Positions 36,287 to 47,350 of a DNA stretch of 64,000 bases are shown in pieces; position 1 is the stretch's first letter; each line of letters begins with the position of its first letter. The stretch comes from Costus lasius (lineage: Eukaryota > Streptophyta > Magnoliopsida > Zingiberales > Costaceae), in the NCBI GenBank assembly GCA_027563935.2, contig CM050449.1:15762501-15826500 (forward strand), in the 5' to 3' direction. The translations under genes were made by a program, and so were the position numbers. The notes under the pieces were generated by a model. The model saw only the letters and a program-made list of their open reading frames with translations, was not told the origin of the DNA and did no database searches.

Positions 36287-37649
36287 GGGTTTGGGTAGTA
36301 TAGGGCGGATACCCACTACCTGAACCAGGTTATATATATATATAATAATAATAATTATTATTTATTTATCTTATAAACTATAACCCACTAACCCTAAACC
36401 CAATAACCCACCAACCCAATAACTTACTACCCTAACGCACTCTCGTTCTCGATCTCTCACATCTCTTCTCTCGATCAATCGCCGCCTCACGACCCTCACC
36501 TCAGTTTCAACTCTAAAGCCCTAGTTCTCCATCTTCGGCTCTTCGCCCCTTGCTGCTTCGCCGGCCGTTGCTTCTTCGCCGGCGATTGCTGCTTCATCGT
36601 TAGATTTCTCAGCCTCTTCGCTGCTTTGCCACCGGTCGTTGTTTCGCTGCCAGATCTTCACGGAGGTTGTTGTGTTGGTAGAAGTCGGTTGTTTGGTTTG
36701 CTCATAGCGTAGATTGCATTTATGATGTATTCCTGATGTGGTACAAATGTCTGAATCTCTTCTCCCAGGATAAGAGTTTTGCTTTCATTTTGAAGACTCC
36801 ACCGGCTTCGGTTCTGCTCCTCAAGGCTGCAGGTGAATGAACCTTCTGTTTGTTTATCTGCTTTGCTGATTCTTTGTTAAATTAAAATATAATCTCTTTG
36901 TTAATATGATGAGAAAATAAAAGTACCCATTTCGTTTTAAATGTGCTAGTTTCCAAATGAATAGAATGAGGTGATCCCGAGCACTCAAAATTTCACCTTT
37001 ATCCTTTTTGTTATTTCTAATAAATCTGTTATCATTTTGATAAATCTGTTTCACCTTTATCTCTCTGTTAATTTGTAGGCCTTCTTACACCTTAATTGAT
37101 TTGATCTTAATCTATGAAATCAATAATGTAAAATAACAAATAAAGTAGTAAGTGATAAATAGAATTGAAGATGGTGAGTGTCTGTTCTATGTCAAAATGT
37201 GATCCCTTCAGTTTGATCTTTTACTCCAACGTATAATTGACTTTGCAATCTCTGCTAGTAGCTCCAGTGGGAGATAAATCTGTTTCACCTTTATCTCTCT
37301 GTTAATTTGTAGGCCTTCTTACACCATAATTGATTTGATCTTAATCTATGAAATCAATAATGTAAAATAACAAATAAAGTAGTAAGTGATAAATAGAATT
37401 GAAGATGGTGAGTGTCTGTTCTATGTCAAAATGTGATCCCTTCAGTTTGATCTTTTACTCCAACGTATAATTGACTTTGCAATCTCTGCTAGTAGCTCCA
37501 GTGGGAAAGTCTCTTTGCAGCTCTTTCATTATTGAGTAACAAAGATTAGCTGTAAGTATGAATCAACTCTCATTTTATTATAATTATATGACTTGTCATT
37601 TGTACATCATGATTAATTTTATTCTTTTATAGGCAATAGGTTTTTATAA
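36287..37649 (+). other. 5' part of the hAT transposase gene, noncoding
   Basis: CT-rich leader-like sequence (36440-36660) resembling the start of a gene, followed by AT-rich probable intron sequence and the tandem duplication at 37039-37506. No coding exon was recognised before 37650. Confidence 0.45.
37039..37506. repeat. Nearly perfect 234-bp tandem duplication
   Basis: GATAAATCTGTTTCACCTTT begins at 37039 and again at 37273, and the two 234-base copies run to AGCTCCAGTGGGA. One clear difference is seen (CACCTTAATT against CACCATAATT). The duplication is therefore recent compared with the surrounding decayed transposon. Confidence 0.95.
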
Positions 37650-38565
37650 ATGTCTTCTTCTGATAACATTGAGAAAGTTGATGAGAATTGCAACACGGCA
37701 ATTCCATCTACACTAAATATAGAGACAAGTTCGGGCCAAACACCAATGAGTGGTCAGCCTTCAGTTGCTGCTGATGCTCCATCCAAATCCAATGCCCTCA
37801 TTTCATCTCAAAATGATTCATCTTCAAACAAACCTCCTTTAGCTGAATCTAGTCGTAAGTGTCGAAAATTAACCTCAGAGGTTTGAGATCACTTTGAGAA
37901 GAAAAATATAGATGGTATAGATTTTGCTATTTGCAATTATTGCAAAAGTTCTTTGAAGGCACATAGTAAAAATGGAACAACAGAAAAATCACATGAGTTC
38001 ATGTCCAAATAAAAAGAATTCTACAATTGAAGGATGTTTTGAGAAACAAAAGCTACTTAGTTTTGAAAAAAAAAGTGATGGAAAGGTACGATTTGGAAAT
38101 TTTACCTTTGACCAAGATTTTTCAAGACATGAGTTGCCGTCTGCAATTGCTTTACACGAATACCCTCTTTCCATTGTTGATCATATTGGCTTTAGAAAAT
38201 TTGTTGTCAGCCTTCAACCACTTTTAAAATGGTTTCTCGAAACACAATAAAAGATGATATTGTCAAGATTTATAATTTAGAGAAAGTTGAGCTTCAAAAT
38301 GTGTTTGAGAAATTGAAAAGTCGCATAGCTATTACAACGGACATATGGACTTCAAATCAGAGAAAAGGTTATATGTCCATCTCTGCACACTTCCTTGATG
38401 ACTCCTGGGTTTTACAAAGTTGCATATTGAGGTAAATGATTTATTTAAATATATTCCATGTATACTTGTTTGATTTATGAGTTTATATACTAATATTGAT
38501 TTGTATATAACTTCTTTAGGTTTATTTATGTGTCTGCACTTCACACTATGCATTTTCTTTCACAA
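37650..38565 (+). pseudogene. hAT transposase, N-terminal part, broken
   Basis: After an acidic Ser-rich start (MSSSDNIEKV) comes a BED-type zinc finger (SEV-stop-DHFEKKN, FAICNYCKSSLKAHSK, KSH, SSCPNKK) and a RICESLEEPER-like middle region (DIVKIYNLEKVELQNVFEK, RIAITTDIWTSNQRKGYMS). BED fingers bind the element ends. A TGA at 37884-37886 replaces the expected Trp of the finger. A two-base loss near 38000 and a one-base loss near 38225 shift the frame. An intron starts at 38433. The next exon (38520 on) is cut off by the inverted arm at 38572. The catalytic C-terminal half and the hATC dimerisation region are missing. Confidence 0.8.
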
Positions 38566-38571
38566 TAAAAG

Positions 38572-38912
38572 ATGATTGTATCTAAGAGCTCTATACATCC
38601 ATTAAACTACCTATTCACAATGTAGTTCATTACTATTCTACCATCCCAAATCTCTACCCCCTAACAATAACAATATCATACTAGATCAATAAAATTTGGC
38701 TCTACATTTTCCTTTGTTACTCTTACATCTATCTCTCATGTTCTTTCTACTATACCATTTCCAATAATCATAGTCTTGTCATAAACACAGCACAGGTTTA
38801 TATGCTCGGTCATGCGATGTTCAATCATTACTTTTTTAAAAAAGTTATTATTTAACTAAACAAATAAAGGAAAAACATTTTGCAAAATACAAAATTCATT
38901 AACAAATTTGCA
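38572..38912 (+). repeat. Left inverted arm (341 bp) flanking the Copia insertion
   Basis: Matches the reverse complement of 44602-44943 with about nine differences over 341 bases (about 97 percent). The first 92 bases are the 3' part of a small LTR (ending CCCCCTAACA). The rest is the sequence that follows that LTR. It starts where the hAT exon stops and ends where the Copia sequence starts. Confidence 0.93.
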
Positions 38913-38968
38913 AAATGTTAAACTAAGTCGGTGGAGCGATGTTCAATCATTGCTTTATGGATTTGACC

Positions 38969-41900
38969 ATGTCCAACACTGAAACTAAGTCGGTGGCCTT
39001 TGCCGGCACATCTGTTAAACTTGATGACACGAATTATCTTCTTTGGGCAAAGTCCATGCGTGGCATTCTTGGATCATTTGGGAAGGAATACCACATTGTT
39101 GGCATCCCTCCAGTATCCTCATATCCTCAATTTGAAAACTGGCGAAGGTCTGATTTGGCTGTTTTTAACTCTATCATTACTAGTATTGAGCCTGGAATTG
39201 CTAATACTATCATGTTCCTCGACACGGCTAAAGAACTGTGGGATTCTCTTGCTGCCACATATGCTTCTCAAGGCAATGTTTGTCAAATATATCGCTTGTA
39301 TGAGAAGATTATTAATATGAAACAGGGAGAAAAATCACTTCAAGAATACTATAGCTTATTGAAAGGAAAATGGGATCAGCTGTGTCAACTTCATCCTGCA
39401 ATCGCTGACATTGCGGTCATTCTTCAACAACGTCAAGAGTTTCTTGTGGCTAAGTTTCTATCTGGCCTGAATGAACATTATGTTGCAGCTCGTGCTCAAC
39501 TTATGATGGATCACATAGATCCCACTATTCAGAATGCCTTCTCTCGTTTGTTAAAGGTCTCCACTCCTAATACTGCAGCGTCCATTGATAGTGCACTGAC
39601 GCTGCATTGATAGTGCACTGACGCTGCATTGATAGTGCACTGATTGCACCTCGGTTGGGAGATCGTGGGAGAGGCCGGAGAGGTATTGGTCGTGGACGTG
39701 GACGTGGTCGTGCTTTTTCTCCATGCGAACACTGTGGTCGCATTAATCACACCCCAGATCGCTGCTGGCAAAAATTTGGGAGATCATCTCAAGCTCATGT
39801 TGCTTCTGAGGCATCTCTTGCTGATCACACCTTGATTGAACAACCAACCAGAACCGCGACTGGCCCGTCTGAAGCCACAGTTGTTATCACGGTATCTGAA
39901 TATGAAAGACTGCTGAAGGGGAAAGCCACCAACGAAGCTTCATCCTCTACTATGGTTGCCTCCACTGGTCTTCACCCATCTGGTATAGCCACTCTTGCCT
40001 CAACCAATTCTTGGGTATTAGATTCAGGTGCTTTCTCCCATATGACAGGTAATAGGTCACTGTTTACATCTCTACATATTGATACCCAATTTCTACCTGT
40101 TTCCATTGCTGATGGGTCTCTTATACCTGCTCTTGGAATTGGCACTGTTCAGTTAACTTCTAGTTTAACTTTATCTCATGTTTTATATGTACCAAAATTT
40201 CCGGTCAATCTTCTTTCTATACCTGCTTTGACAATGGAATTGAACTGTTCAGTGACCTCCTCATACTCTTGCCTCTTTCAGGATCTCAGGACGAAGGTGA
40301 CGATTGGTGGGGGGCATAAGCAGGATGGAGTGTATGTCTTCTCCAACTCCGTCGCTCACCTCTCATCACAGGACACCGCATATCAGTGGCACTGCCATTT
40401 GGGCCATCCTTCGCAGGAAAAATTACATTTGTCTGTTTCTTCCGGTTTAAATTCTCAGTTTCACTGTCATGTATGTCAACTTGGAAAACATTTTCGTTCT
40501 TCCTTCAAATCAAATGACCATGTTTTGAGTCCTGCCCCCTTTGGTTTAGTTCATTCAGATATATGGGGGCCAATTCCTGTACCCAGTAAAGATGGTCATC
40601 GATATTTTGTTACTTTCATTAATAACCACTCTCGTTTGTGTTGGGTTTTTTTGTTGAAAAGTCGGTCTGATGTGTTCTCTGTTTTCCAAATATTCTATGC
40701 TGAAGTGAAAACTCAATTTGGTGTCTCGTTGAAAATTCTTCGTACTGACAATGCTTTAGAATACACCAGCTCTGACTTTTCTGTTTTTTTGTGCTGCTCA
40801 TGGTATTATACATCAAACCTCCTGTCCCTATTCTTCTCAACAAAATGGGGTTGCTGAACGTAAGAACCGGCATTTGCTTGATGTCACTAGAACCTTGTTG
40901 GTTCACATGAATATGCCTAAGCATTTCTGGGCCGATGCTGTCCTTACAGCTTGTTTTCTCATAAATCGGATGCCATCATCTGTGGTAGGGAATAAGTCTC
41001 CCTTCTTCATTCTTTTTCCTTCTCAGAAGGCCTTTCCATTTACCCCTCGTGTTTTTGACTCTCTCTGTTATGTTCACACCTTTAGTCCCAAGTTAGACAA
41101 GCTCAGTCCTCGTGCAGTTAAATGTATTTTTGTGGGTTACTCTCGTACCCAAAAAGGGTATAGGTGCTTTGATCCACATTCTCGCCGTACGTTTGTCAGT
41201 GCTGATGTTACCTTCTGTGAGTCAATTCCTTATTATCATGAACATAATACCTCGTCTCAAACTGCGCCACTAAATATTCCCTTGCCAACACCTATCACTT
41301 TAGACATCTCTCATTCGTTAGAAAAGGCACCTTCCTCCCCATTTTTGCAGGTTTATCAACGCTGGAGACATACACAACACCAACAAATGCCAAGCACCAC
41401 GTCGCCTCCGTCCGGAGATGTTCAGTCTGACTCCAATGACCTTCCTATTGCTCTTCGAAAGGGACGTAGGTCCACTGCTACTTATCATATTTCTAAGTAT
41501 GTTTCATATTCACGTCTGTCTCCATCCTATCTTACTTTTCTTACTGCTCTTTTATCTACCACCACTCCTAGAAATTTTACAGTGGCTATTACCATTCCGG
41601 AGTGGAAGGTGGCCATGGATGAAGAGATGAAGACCTTGCAGGCTCGAGGTACTCAGGCTCGGGGTACTTGGTCTCTGGTCAGGCCTCCCGTTGATGTTAA
41701 ACCAGTTCAGTGCAGATGGGTGTACACGATTAAACATAACCCTGATGGATCCATACAGCGGTACAAAGCTCGATTGGTGGCGAAAGGGTTTACACAGGTG
41801 TATGACATTGACTATCTAGATACGTTCTCCCCAGTAACCAGACTTAACTTTGTTCGTCTCTTGTTCTCCTTGGCCATCAATCTCAGTTGAGAATTTCATC

Positions 41901-43111
41901 AATTGGATATTAAAAATGCCTTCTTATATGGGGATCTCACTGAGAATGTCTATATGGAGCAACCTCCGGGCTATGTCAGACAGGGGGAGCTGGTGTGTCG
42001 TTTACACAAAGCAATCTATGGCCTCAAGCAAAGTCCTCAGGCCTGATTTCAAAAGTTTGCCCAAATAATGAAGTCCGCAGACTTTCACCATATTAAGGCT
42101 GATAACTCTGTCTTTCTCAAACACTCCAACTCTGGAATCATTGTTACGGCGGTCTATGTTGATGATATCTTACTAACTAGAAGCGATTTCTCGGGCATAT
42201 GTGACACCAAAAAATTTCTCCAGTCCCACTTTGAGCTTAGAGATTTGGGCAGACCAAAATATTTTTTGGGGATTGAAATAGCATATCGTAACTCTACTAT
42301 CTCATTGTCCCAACGGAAGTATACTCTTGATCTTTTACAAGAAACAGATATGCTTGACTGCAAACCTGCGACTACTCCTATGATACCCAATGGGAAACTG
42401 AGTTGCCAAGATGAATCTGCTGATGTTGACCCCACTCGGTATCATCGCTTGGTTGGCAAACTCATTTACCTCACCGTTACTCGTCCTGATATTTCTTACT
42501 CTGTTGGGGTAGTCAGTCGCTTTATGCAAAGACCGAAACATTGCCATTAGGAGGCTGCCATGATTATTCTTCGGTATCTCAAAGGAACCCCCGGTCTCGG
42601 GCTACTGTATAAAAGGAATGATCATACTATAGTTGAAGCCTACACAGATGCCGACTATGCTGGTTGTCTTGATGACCGCAAGTCCACTTCAGGGTTGTGC
42701 ACCTATGTTGGGGGGAATCTTGTTACATGGAAAAGCAAGAAGCAGAGTGTGGTTGCTAGATCTAGTTGTGAGGCTGAATATCGTGCAATGGCTCACACTA
42801 CCTGCTAATTGATATGGTTAAGAGATTTCCTTCAAGAAATGCATATTTCATGTTCACTTCCCATCTCGCTACATTGTGATAATCAAGCGGCCATCTTCAT
42901 AGCTAACAATCCTGTTTTTCATGAGAGGACTAAACATATCGAGGAGGATTGTCACTTCATTAGGGAGGCTATTCTAAACAATCACATCTCTACCCCTCAC
43001 ACAAAGTCCGAAGATCAGATTGCAGATATTTTTACAAAGGCTCTTGGTTCTACCAGATTCTATGCCTTATGTCACAAGTTGGGTTTATTCAATATCTTTG
43101 CTCCAACTTGA
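38969..43111 (+). pseudogene. Copia gag-pol polyprotein, broken
   Basis: In order: gag core (DDTNYLLWAKSMRGIL, UBN2-type) and a zinc knuckle CEHCGRINHTPDRC; protease (WVLDSGAFSHMTG); integrase ([40 protein letters not shown], then [10 protein letters not shown]); reverse transcriptase ([39 protein letters not shown]) and RNase H (EAYTDADYAGCLDDRKST, CEAEYRAM, LHCDNQAAI). The single polyprotein would package, copy and insert the element. Damage: two extra 22-base units at 39609-39645 shift gag, one extra T in the run near 40790 shifts integrase, and stops lie at 41888 (TGA), 42044 (TGA), 42548 (TAG) and 42806 (TAA). The first three replace expected Trp codons. Confidence 0.92.
39574..39645 (+). 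repeat. Three-copy 22-bp repeat with hairpin in copia gag
   Basis: GATAGTGCACTGACGCTGCATT occurs at 39587 and 39609, with a partial third copy from 39631. With one unit removed twice the gag frame is whole. TGCAGCGTC (39574-39582) is the inverted partner of GACGCTGCA (39598-39606). Confidence 0.95.
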
Positions 43112-43117
43112 GGGGAG

Positions 43118-43470
43118 TGTTAAATGTAAAGTGTAAATGTTGAATGTAAAGTGTGAATATGGACCCAGATCCAACTTGATATTGGATCCGGGTCCAAGTC
43201 AACATTAGGTTAGGTTTCTATATAAGTGTACAGTGCCCTAATCGTTTTTTTTTTTGAGCAAATACAAGTTTTCAATCTTCACACAACGTTCTTGAGGTAA
43301 GCATATGAAACGAGGGGTTTGCTGCCGCCTTCCTCGTTTCCTTGTAGGTTTTGGTTATTGCCGTATAGCAGCTTTCGTGTTTATCATTTTATTTAAATTT
43401 GTTTTTATAAGTAATAATTGTTGATGAACAAAAGTTAGTTATTACACAACCTAAAGTTTTTTTTCTAACA
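43118..43470 (+). repeat. 3' LTR of the Copia element
   Basis: 353 bp, starting TGTTAAATG directly after the purine tract GAGGGGAG and ending TTCTAACA. A TATA-like CTATATAAG lies at 43218-43226. The ends form the usual short inverted TGTTA/TAACA. Confidence 0.85.
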
Positions 43471-44601
43471 TTTATCTTGAATTTTAGTTTATTCCCAACG
43501 CTTGATGTGTACATTTGGTCAAGCCGATCTGTTCCTTTATTGCTCAGCCAACCTACTTATCAACTGATCAAGGCGTCAATTACTTTCGCTACATAAAATC
43601 TCAGCATCGAGATTCATTAAAATGCCCAGTAGTTTTCTCAGCAGATATTGGATCCTAGCAACTTGATGAGCACTTGTGCTCTGCACTTGTGCTCTGAGTC
43701 TTTTCTTTTCATCTTATGATACGAACTCTTCCATTCCCAATATAATAGATTGTTTTTTGGCCCATCCAATAAGATAGCTCTAGAGCTCATCCTTGTGCAT
43801 TATGTGATTTCTTCTAACCAAGCTGGGCTTGAGTCATGACTTGCCTTTAAAACGTTTTAGCCCAAAATCTATTTTTAGTTGTATGCTATTTACTCGCATC
43901 ATTGCTATTCTTTAACTGATATATCATCTTTGTAGTTCTTATGTCCAGATTATGTTTTATTTGGCGCATGAGGTTGTCAAGGGTTAGCACCACCTTTTAT
44001 ATACTATAATTCTCTCATTAGTGTCAAAAATTGGATATTTCCTTCATTCTCATTTGGTTAACAGCTTTGATTCATTAGCTGCTTGAATAGTGAGGGAACT
44101 GTCATCCAATGAAGCTTTTCACTAGTCAGAATGATTTTGTTGCCCTGAAGATTATGCTTTTGACGTCTGTCCCCATGAGAAGTATGCATGCGGGAGGAGT
44201 GCTCAAAGTTATAGGTGTCAAATCCACCATTTTTCATTATTAAATCTTAGCTGCCGATTAGTGACATGTGAACCATCAAGTGCATGACTACTACTCTTGC
44301 GAACCTCTGAATCTCGTACACGCCAGATGTTATTTGTACTCCCCAGGTATCTATTTAAAATTTCTGTGGGCAGTAAGGAGCATATAACAATTCATAGGGA
44401 CCTAAGTTTTTCTTTGCTATGGTACTAAGACATCATGTGCTAGATTGTGTGATATTCAATAGGTTAGCTCGAACATTTAACCAGGGTACTTCGTACTTGT
44501 TAGTCATTCTACATCCATGCTCCTGCAGTTGAAACTTTTATAAATTTTCCATTTTCATTGAATTCTCGTGACTTAAAGTGTCAATTTTATTTTGACTAAC
44601 A
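43471..44601. other. Unassigned sequence between Copia LTR and right inverted arm
   Basis: About 1.1 kb of moderately AT-rich, unique-looking sequence without a credible frame or RNA gene. A 13-base unit GCACTTGTGCTCT is doubled at about 43668-43700. It could be original host sequence or the interior of the element that supplied the arms. Confidence 0.35.
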
Positions 44602-44943
44602 TGCAAATTTGTTAATGAATTTTGTATTTTGCAAAATGTTTTTCCTTTATTTGTTTAGTTAAATAATAACTTTTTTTAAAAAATAATGATTGAACATCGC
44701 ATGACCGAGCATATAAACCTATGCTGTGTTTATGACAAGACTATGATTATTGGAAATGGTACAGTAGAAAGAACATGAGAGATAGATGTAAGAGTAACAA
44801 AGGAAAATGTAGAGCCAAATTTTATTGATCTAGTATGATATTGTTATTGTTAGGGGGGTAGAGATTTGGGATGATAGAATAGTAATGGACTACATTGTGA
44901 ATAGGTAGTTTAATGGATGTATATAGCTCTTAGATATAATCAT
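44602..44943 (-). repeat. Right inverted arm (342 bp)
   Basis: Reverse complement of 38572-38912 at about 97 percent. On this side the small LTR continues complete to 45020, beyond the repeated part. Confidence 0.93.
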
Positions 44944-45020
44944 GATAATATCCTAATTATACTTACTAAATAAGTAGATATTTAATGTCCTACTTTCCAA
45001 TACTATTATTTTCGATAACA
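44848..45020 (-). repeat. Small copia-type LTR (173 bp), minus strand
   Basis: Bounded by TGTTAG and GATAACA on the plus strand. It aligns with the better-defined LTR at 46704-46926 through GAGATTTGG...ATTGTGA.TAG.TAGTT..AT and TATAGCTCTTAG.TATAATCATG. It is also partly present in the left inverted arm. Confidence 0.6.
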
Positions 45021-46688
45021 CACTATCCAATATGATAAATTTCAACACTGAACACACTTTCCAATATGAAGATCTCAAACACTCCCATAAGCTAGAGTTT
45101 AACTTGACACAAAAAGAAGGTAGTAGTAGAGATGACTTCACAAGTTGAAAAAGGTGTTGTAAAATAGGATGACAACCAGTCAATACACGACCCTTTGCCC
45201 AATACTCAAACCGGACCCAACCCGAGTCGGGTACCTTATTATGCAACCCGAGCCCATCTTGGGTATTTAAAAAGGTACCCAATTAGATTAAAAATTTTTA
45301 TTTTTAATTTTTATTTAAATTATTCTATAAAATATAATTTTATAAATTATTATTATAAGAAATATATTTATCCATAATTATTTTATTATTATTTTATATA
45401 TTTTAATAACAAATATATATATTTATTATTTCTAAATCAGGTATTGGGTACCCACACACAAACCCGAACTCGATCTAACTTGTTTAGCTTATTGGGTATC
45501 TGAACTCACCATAAACGGATCAGGTTGAGTATTCTTGCCATCCCTTGTAAAGAAAAGAGAAGTGGTGAACGAAAAAGAGTTGGTTGAGAATTGCTCGAAA
45601 TACACTGAGTCGCAATGAAGGCAATAGAATTGGCTAAGAGCTGATTGATAGTATTGGAAACAACATTGCATGAGTTTGCTAAAAAATGAGAGTGTAGGAA
45701 GGAAGATAGTAACGTAGGTTGAGAGCACATCAGAGAGAAGAGCATATCATAAAAGACTATTTCACCTTTTTTTCTTAATTTTTTTAATGTGCCTTTTTTC
45801 TATTTTTTATCGCCTATCACTTGCTTTAAATTTTATAAGATGACCTTGGGCTGGATTCATATGGGATTTTGTCCAAGATGCCTTTTTCATTTTGTGAACA
45901 ATAGGCGGCACTTTGATGCTCTAATGTTTGGCGATCATTTGGCAGACTTGAGGTGGCTGGTGATTGTGATTGGTTTTGAAAAGAAGATAAGAGTGACCGA
46001 AGTTGGGTGGTCAATGGTTGTGGAGTTCAATGGAATTGAAGGAAAAATGTGTCCCAAAGAAAAGCATAATTCAGATGATTGGTGGCTTGAATGCCACAAT
46101 CTTCCAATCTAGAGTTCAACTATGGGTAGGAGAAGAGGATGATGAACTTTGGGCCTCATTGGTGGTTCTCTTTTTTTGCGTGATGTTGAATAGATGATTT
46201 ACAAGGGAAGGAAGAGGGATCTGATTTCTCTCGATTTATTAGATCTAACCAGTGGATGGTTAAGTCCTTTCATCTGGTGGCTTGTTTGTGAGTGAAGTCG
46301 CCAATGCAATCCAGCTCCAATCTGCCAATTGGATTGTTGTTGCTGAGGATTTACCAAAAATAATTATGGTAAAAAGTCCTCCTGATTCTAATAATTCGAT
46401 TGATAGATAGCTGGATCCCTCCAGTAGTTGCTTGATTTGGCTCAAGAGAGGGTGCACTCAAATTTGGCCTTGATCCAATGCAGATGGAGCTCATCGAAAG
46501 GAACAACAAGGAGACAACAATGGGATTTTGAAGAGAACCAGCAAATAGTCTTGGTCGGAAGCTGGTGGTATCAAATCACAAGCACCAGAGGAGATGAAGT
46601 GCAAGGAAGAGCATGATCTTTGACCAAAAAGAACTTGGGATGGGGAAAAAGATTAATGTGGCGGCTACTACATGGGTTAGCGCAAAAC
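45021..46688. other. Spacer: hAT end and nonautonomous retroelement interior
   Basis: 45196-45545 is GGGTACC/CCCGAA-rich and ends CTTGCCATCCCT, the right end of a hAT element. 45550-46688 has only short meaningless frames. Read on the minus strand from the primer site at 46703, it is plausibly the noncoding interior of a small LTR element whose gag and pol are absent. Confidence 0.4.
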
Positions 46689-46703
46689 TTGCTCTGGTAC
46701 CAT
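46689..46703 (-). promoter_or_regulatory. Primer-binding site of a small LTR element
   Basis: On the minus strand TGGTACCAGAGCAAG follows the LTR end TTCTAACA. It differs at one base from the copia primer site TGGTATCAGAGC, which pairs with initiator tRNA-Met. Confidence 0.75.
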
Positions 46704-46926
46704 GTTAGAAGAAAAGGAAAAGGGGGGGGGGAAGAAAGAGAGGAGAGATTTGGAATGATAATATTAATGTACCATATATTGTGAGTAGATAGTTCAATTA
46801 CATAGTGGATGCATAGTCTCAATATATAGAGCTCTTAGGTATAATCATGGTGATGTTCTAATTATCATTTACTATATAATTGGCTGCCTAACTTGCCACT
46901 TACCTAGACTACTATTTTCCATAACA
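46704..46926 (-). repeat. 5' LTR (223 bp) of a small copia-type or TRIM element
   Basis: On the minus strand it starts TGTTATGGAAAATAG and ends TTCTAACA at the primer site. A G-run of nine bases lies at about 46722. The small LTR and the lack of coding sequence next to it suggest a TRIM-like element. The LTR at 44848-45020 is its relative and may be its 3' LTR. Confidence 0.65.
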
Positions 46927-46955
46927 ATGCACTTCCGAACATGATTGCTTCCAAC

Positions 46956-47350
46956 TAAGGTTTTTAAAACTGGTCCAAACTTGCCCGGTTTTTTCAGTTT
47001 GGACTGGTTCGACGAAGGTCAAGACCATAGCAGTCTTAGAGCAACGAAATCGAGTGGAGAAGGAGAAGGAGAAGAAGAAGGAGGCGGATAGGAAGGGGGA
47101 GGAAGAAGGGAAGGAAAGGAAAGAGAGGAACAGGCACATCCACTGCGGGATGAGTGAGTGACAGCGGACGTGGGGTGAGCGGGCGACGATGGACGTGGGT
47201 TTATCCTTTCTCTTCTTCTTCCTCTTCCCCCTCTTCTTTTTTTTTTTTTTGTTGCTTCGTCTGGTTCTATTGGAATTCTATTTGGTTCCACTAGTATGTC
47301 CCGGTTTGACCGGCAATCGGTACAATCGGTTCAGACCGAAACTTGGAACC
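46956..47350. mobile_element. Mutator-like (MULE) nonautonomous element, 395 bp
   Basis: A perfect 11-bp direct repeat TTGCTTCCAAC flanks it (46945-46955 and 47351-47361), the length typical of Mutator-like elements. The ends (GGTTTTTAAAACTGGTC and, inverted, GGTTCCAAGTTTCGGTC) are imperfect inverted repeats with GGTTTGACCGG-type subterminal sequence. The middle is purine-rich on one strand (GGAGAAGG repeats) and encodes nothing recognisable. Confidence 0.75.

Larger units (their letters stand above)
38913..43470 (+). mobile_element. Ty1/copia retrotransposon lacking its 5' LTR
   Basis: Contains gag, protease, integrase, reverse transcriptase, RNase H, a polypurine tract (43110-43117) and a 3' LTR (43118-43470). 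No 5' LTR or primer site is present, because gag begins within 60 bases of the left inverted arm. At this junction GCGATGTTCAATCATT occurs twice (38814 and 38936) and ACTAAGTCGGTGG twice (38922 and 38983). This looks like filler from break repair rather than a normal insertion edge. Confidence 0.88.
34583..45545 (+). mobile_element. hAT element with broken transposase, split by nested insertions
   Basis: The left end is TAGGGATGGCAATATGGGT. The candidate right end is ...CTTGCCATCCCT at 45545. Both have GGGTACCC-rich subterminal sequence. A hAT transposase gene lies inside (37650-38565). Insertions within it are a second hAT element (34725-36286) and the 38572-45020 block with a Copia element. 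The flanking 8-mers GATATAGA and GTAAAGAA do not match, so the right end may belong to another hAT copy. The C-terminal half of the transposase was not found. Confidence 0.55.

Noticed and set aside
45546..45554. Target duplication for the large hAT element
   Set aside because: GATATAGA on the left and GTAAAGAA on the right do not match, so the right boundary was kept tentative.
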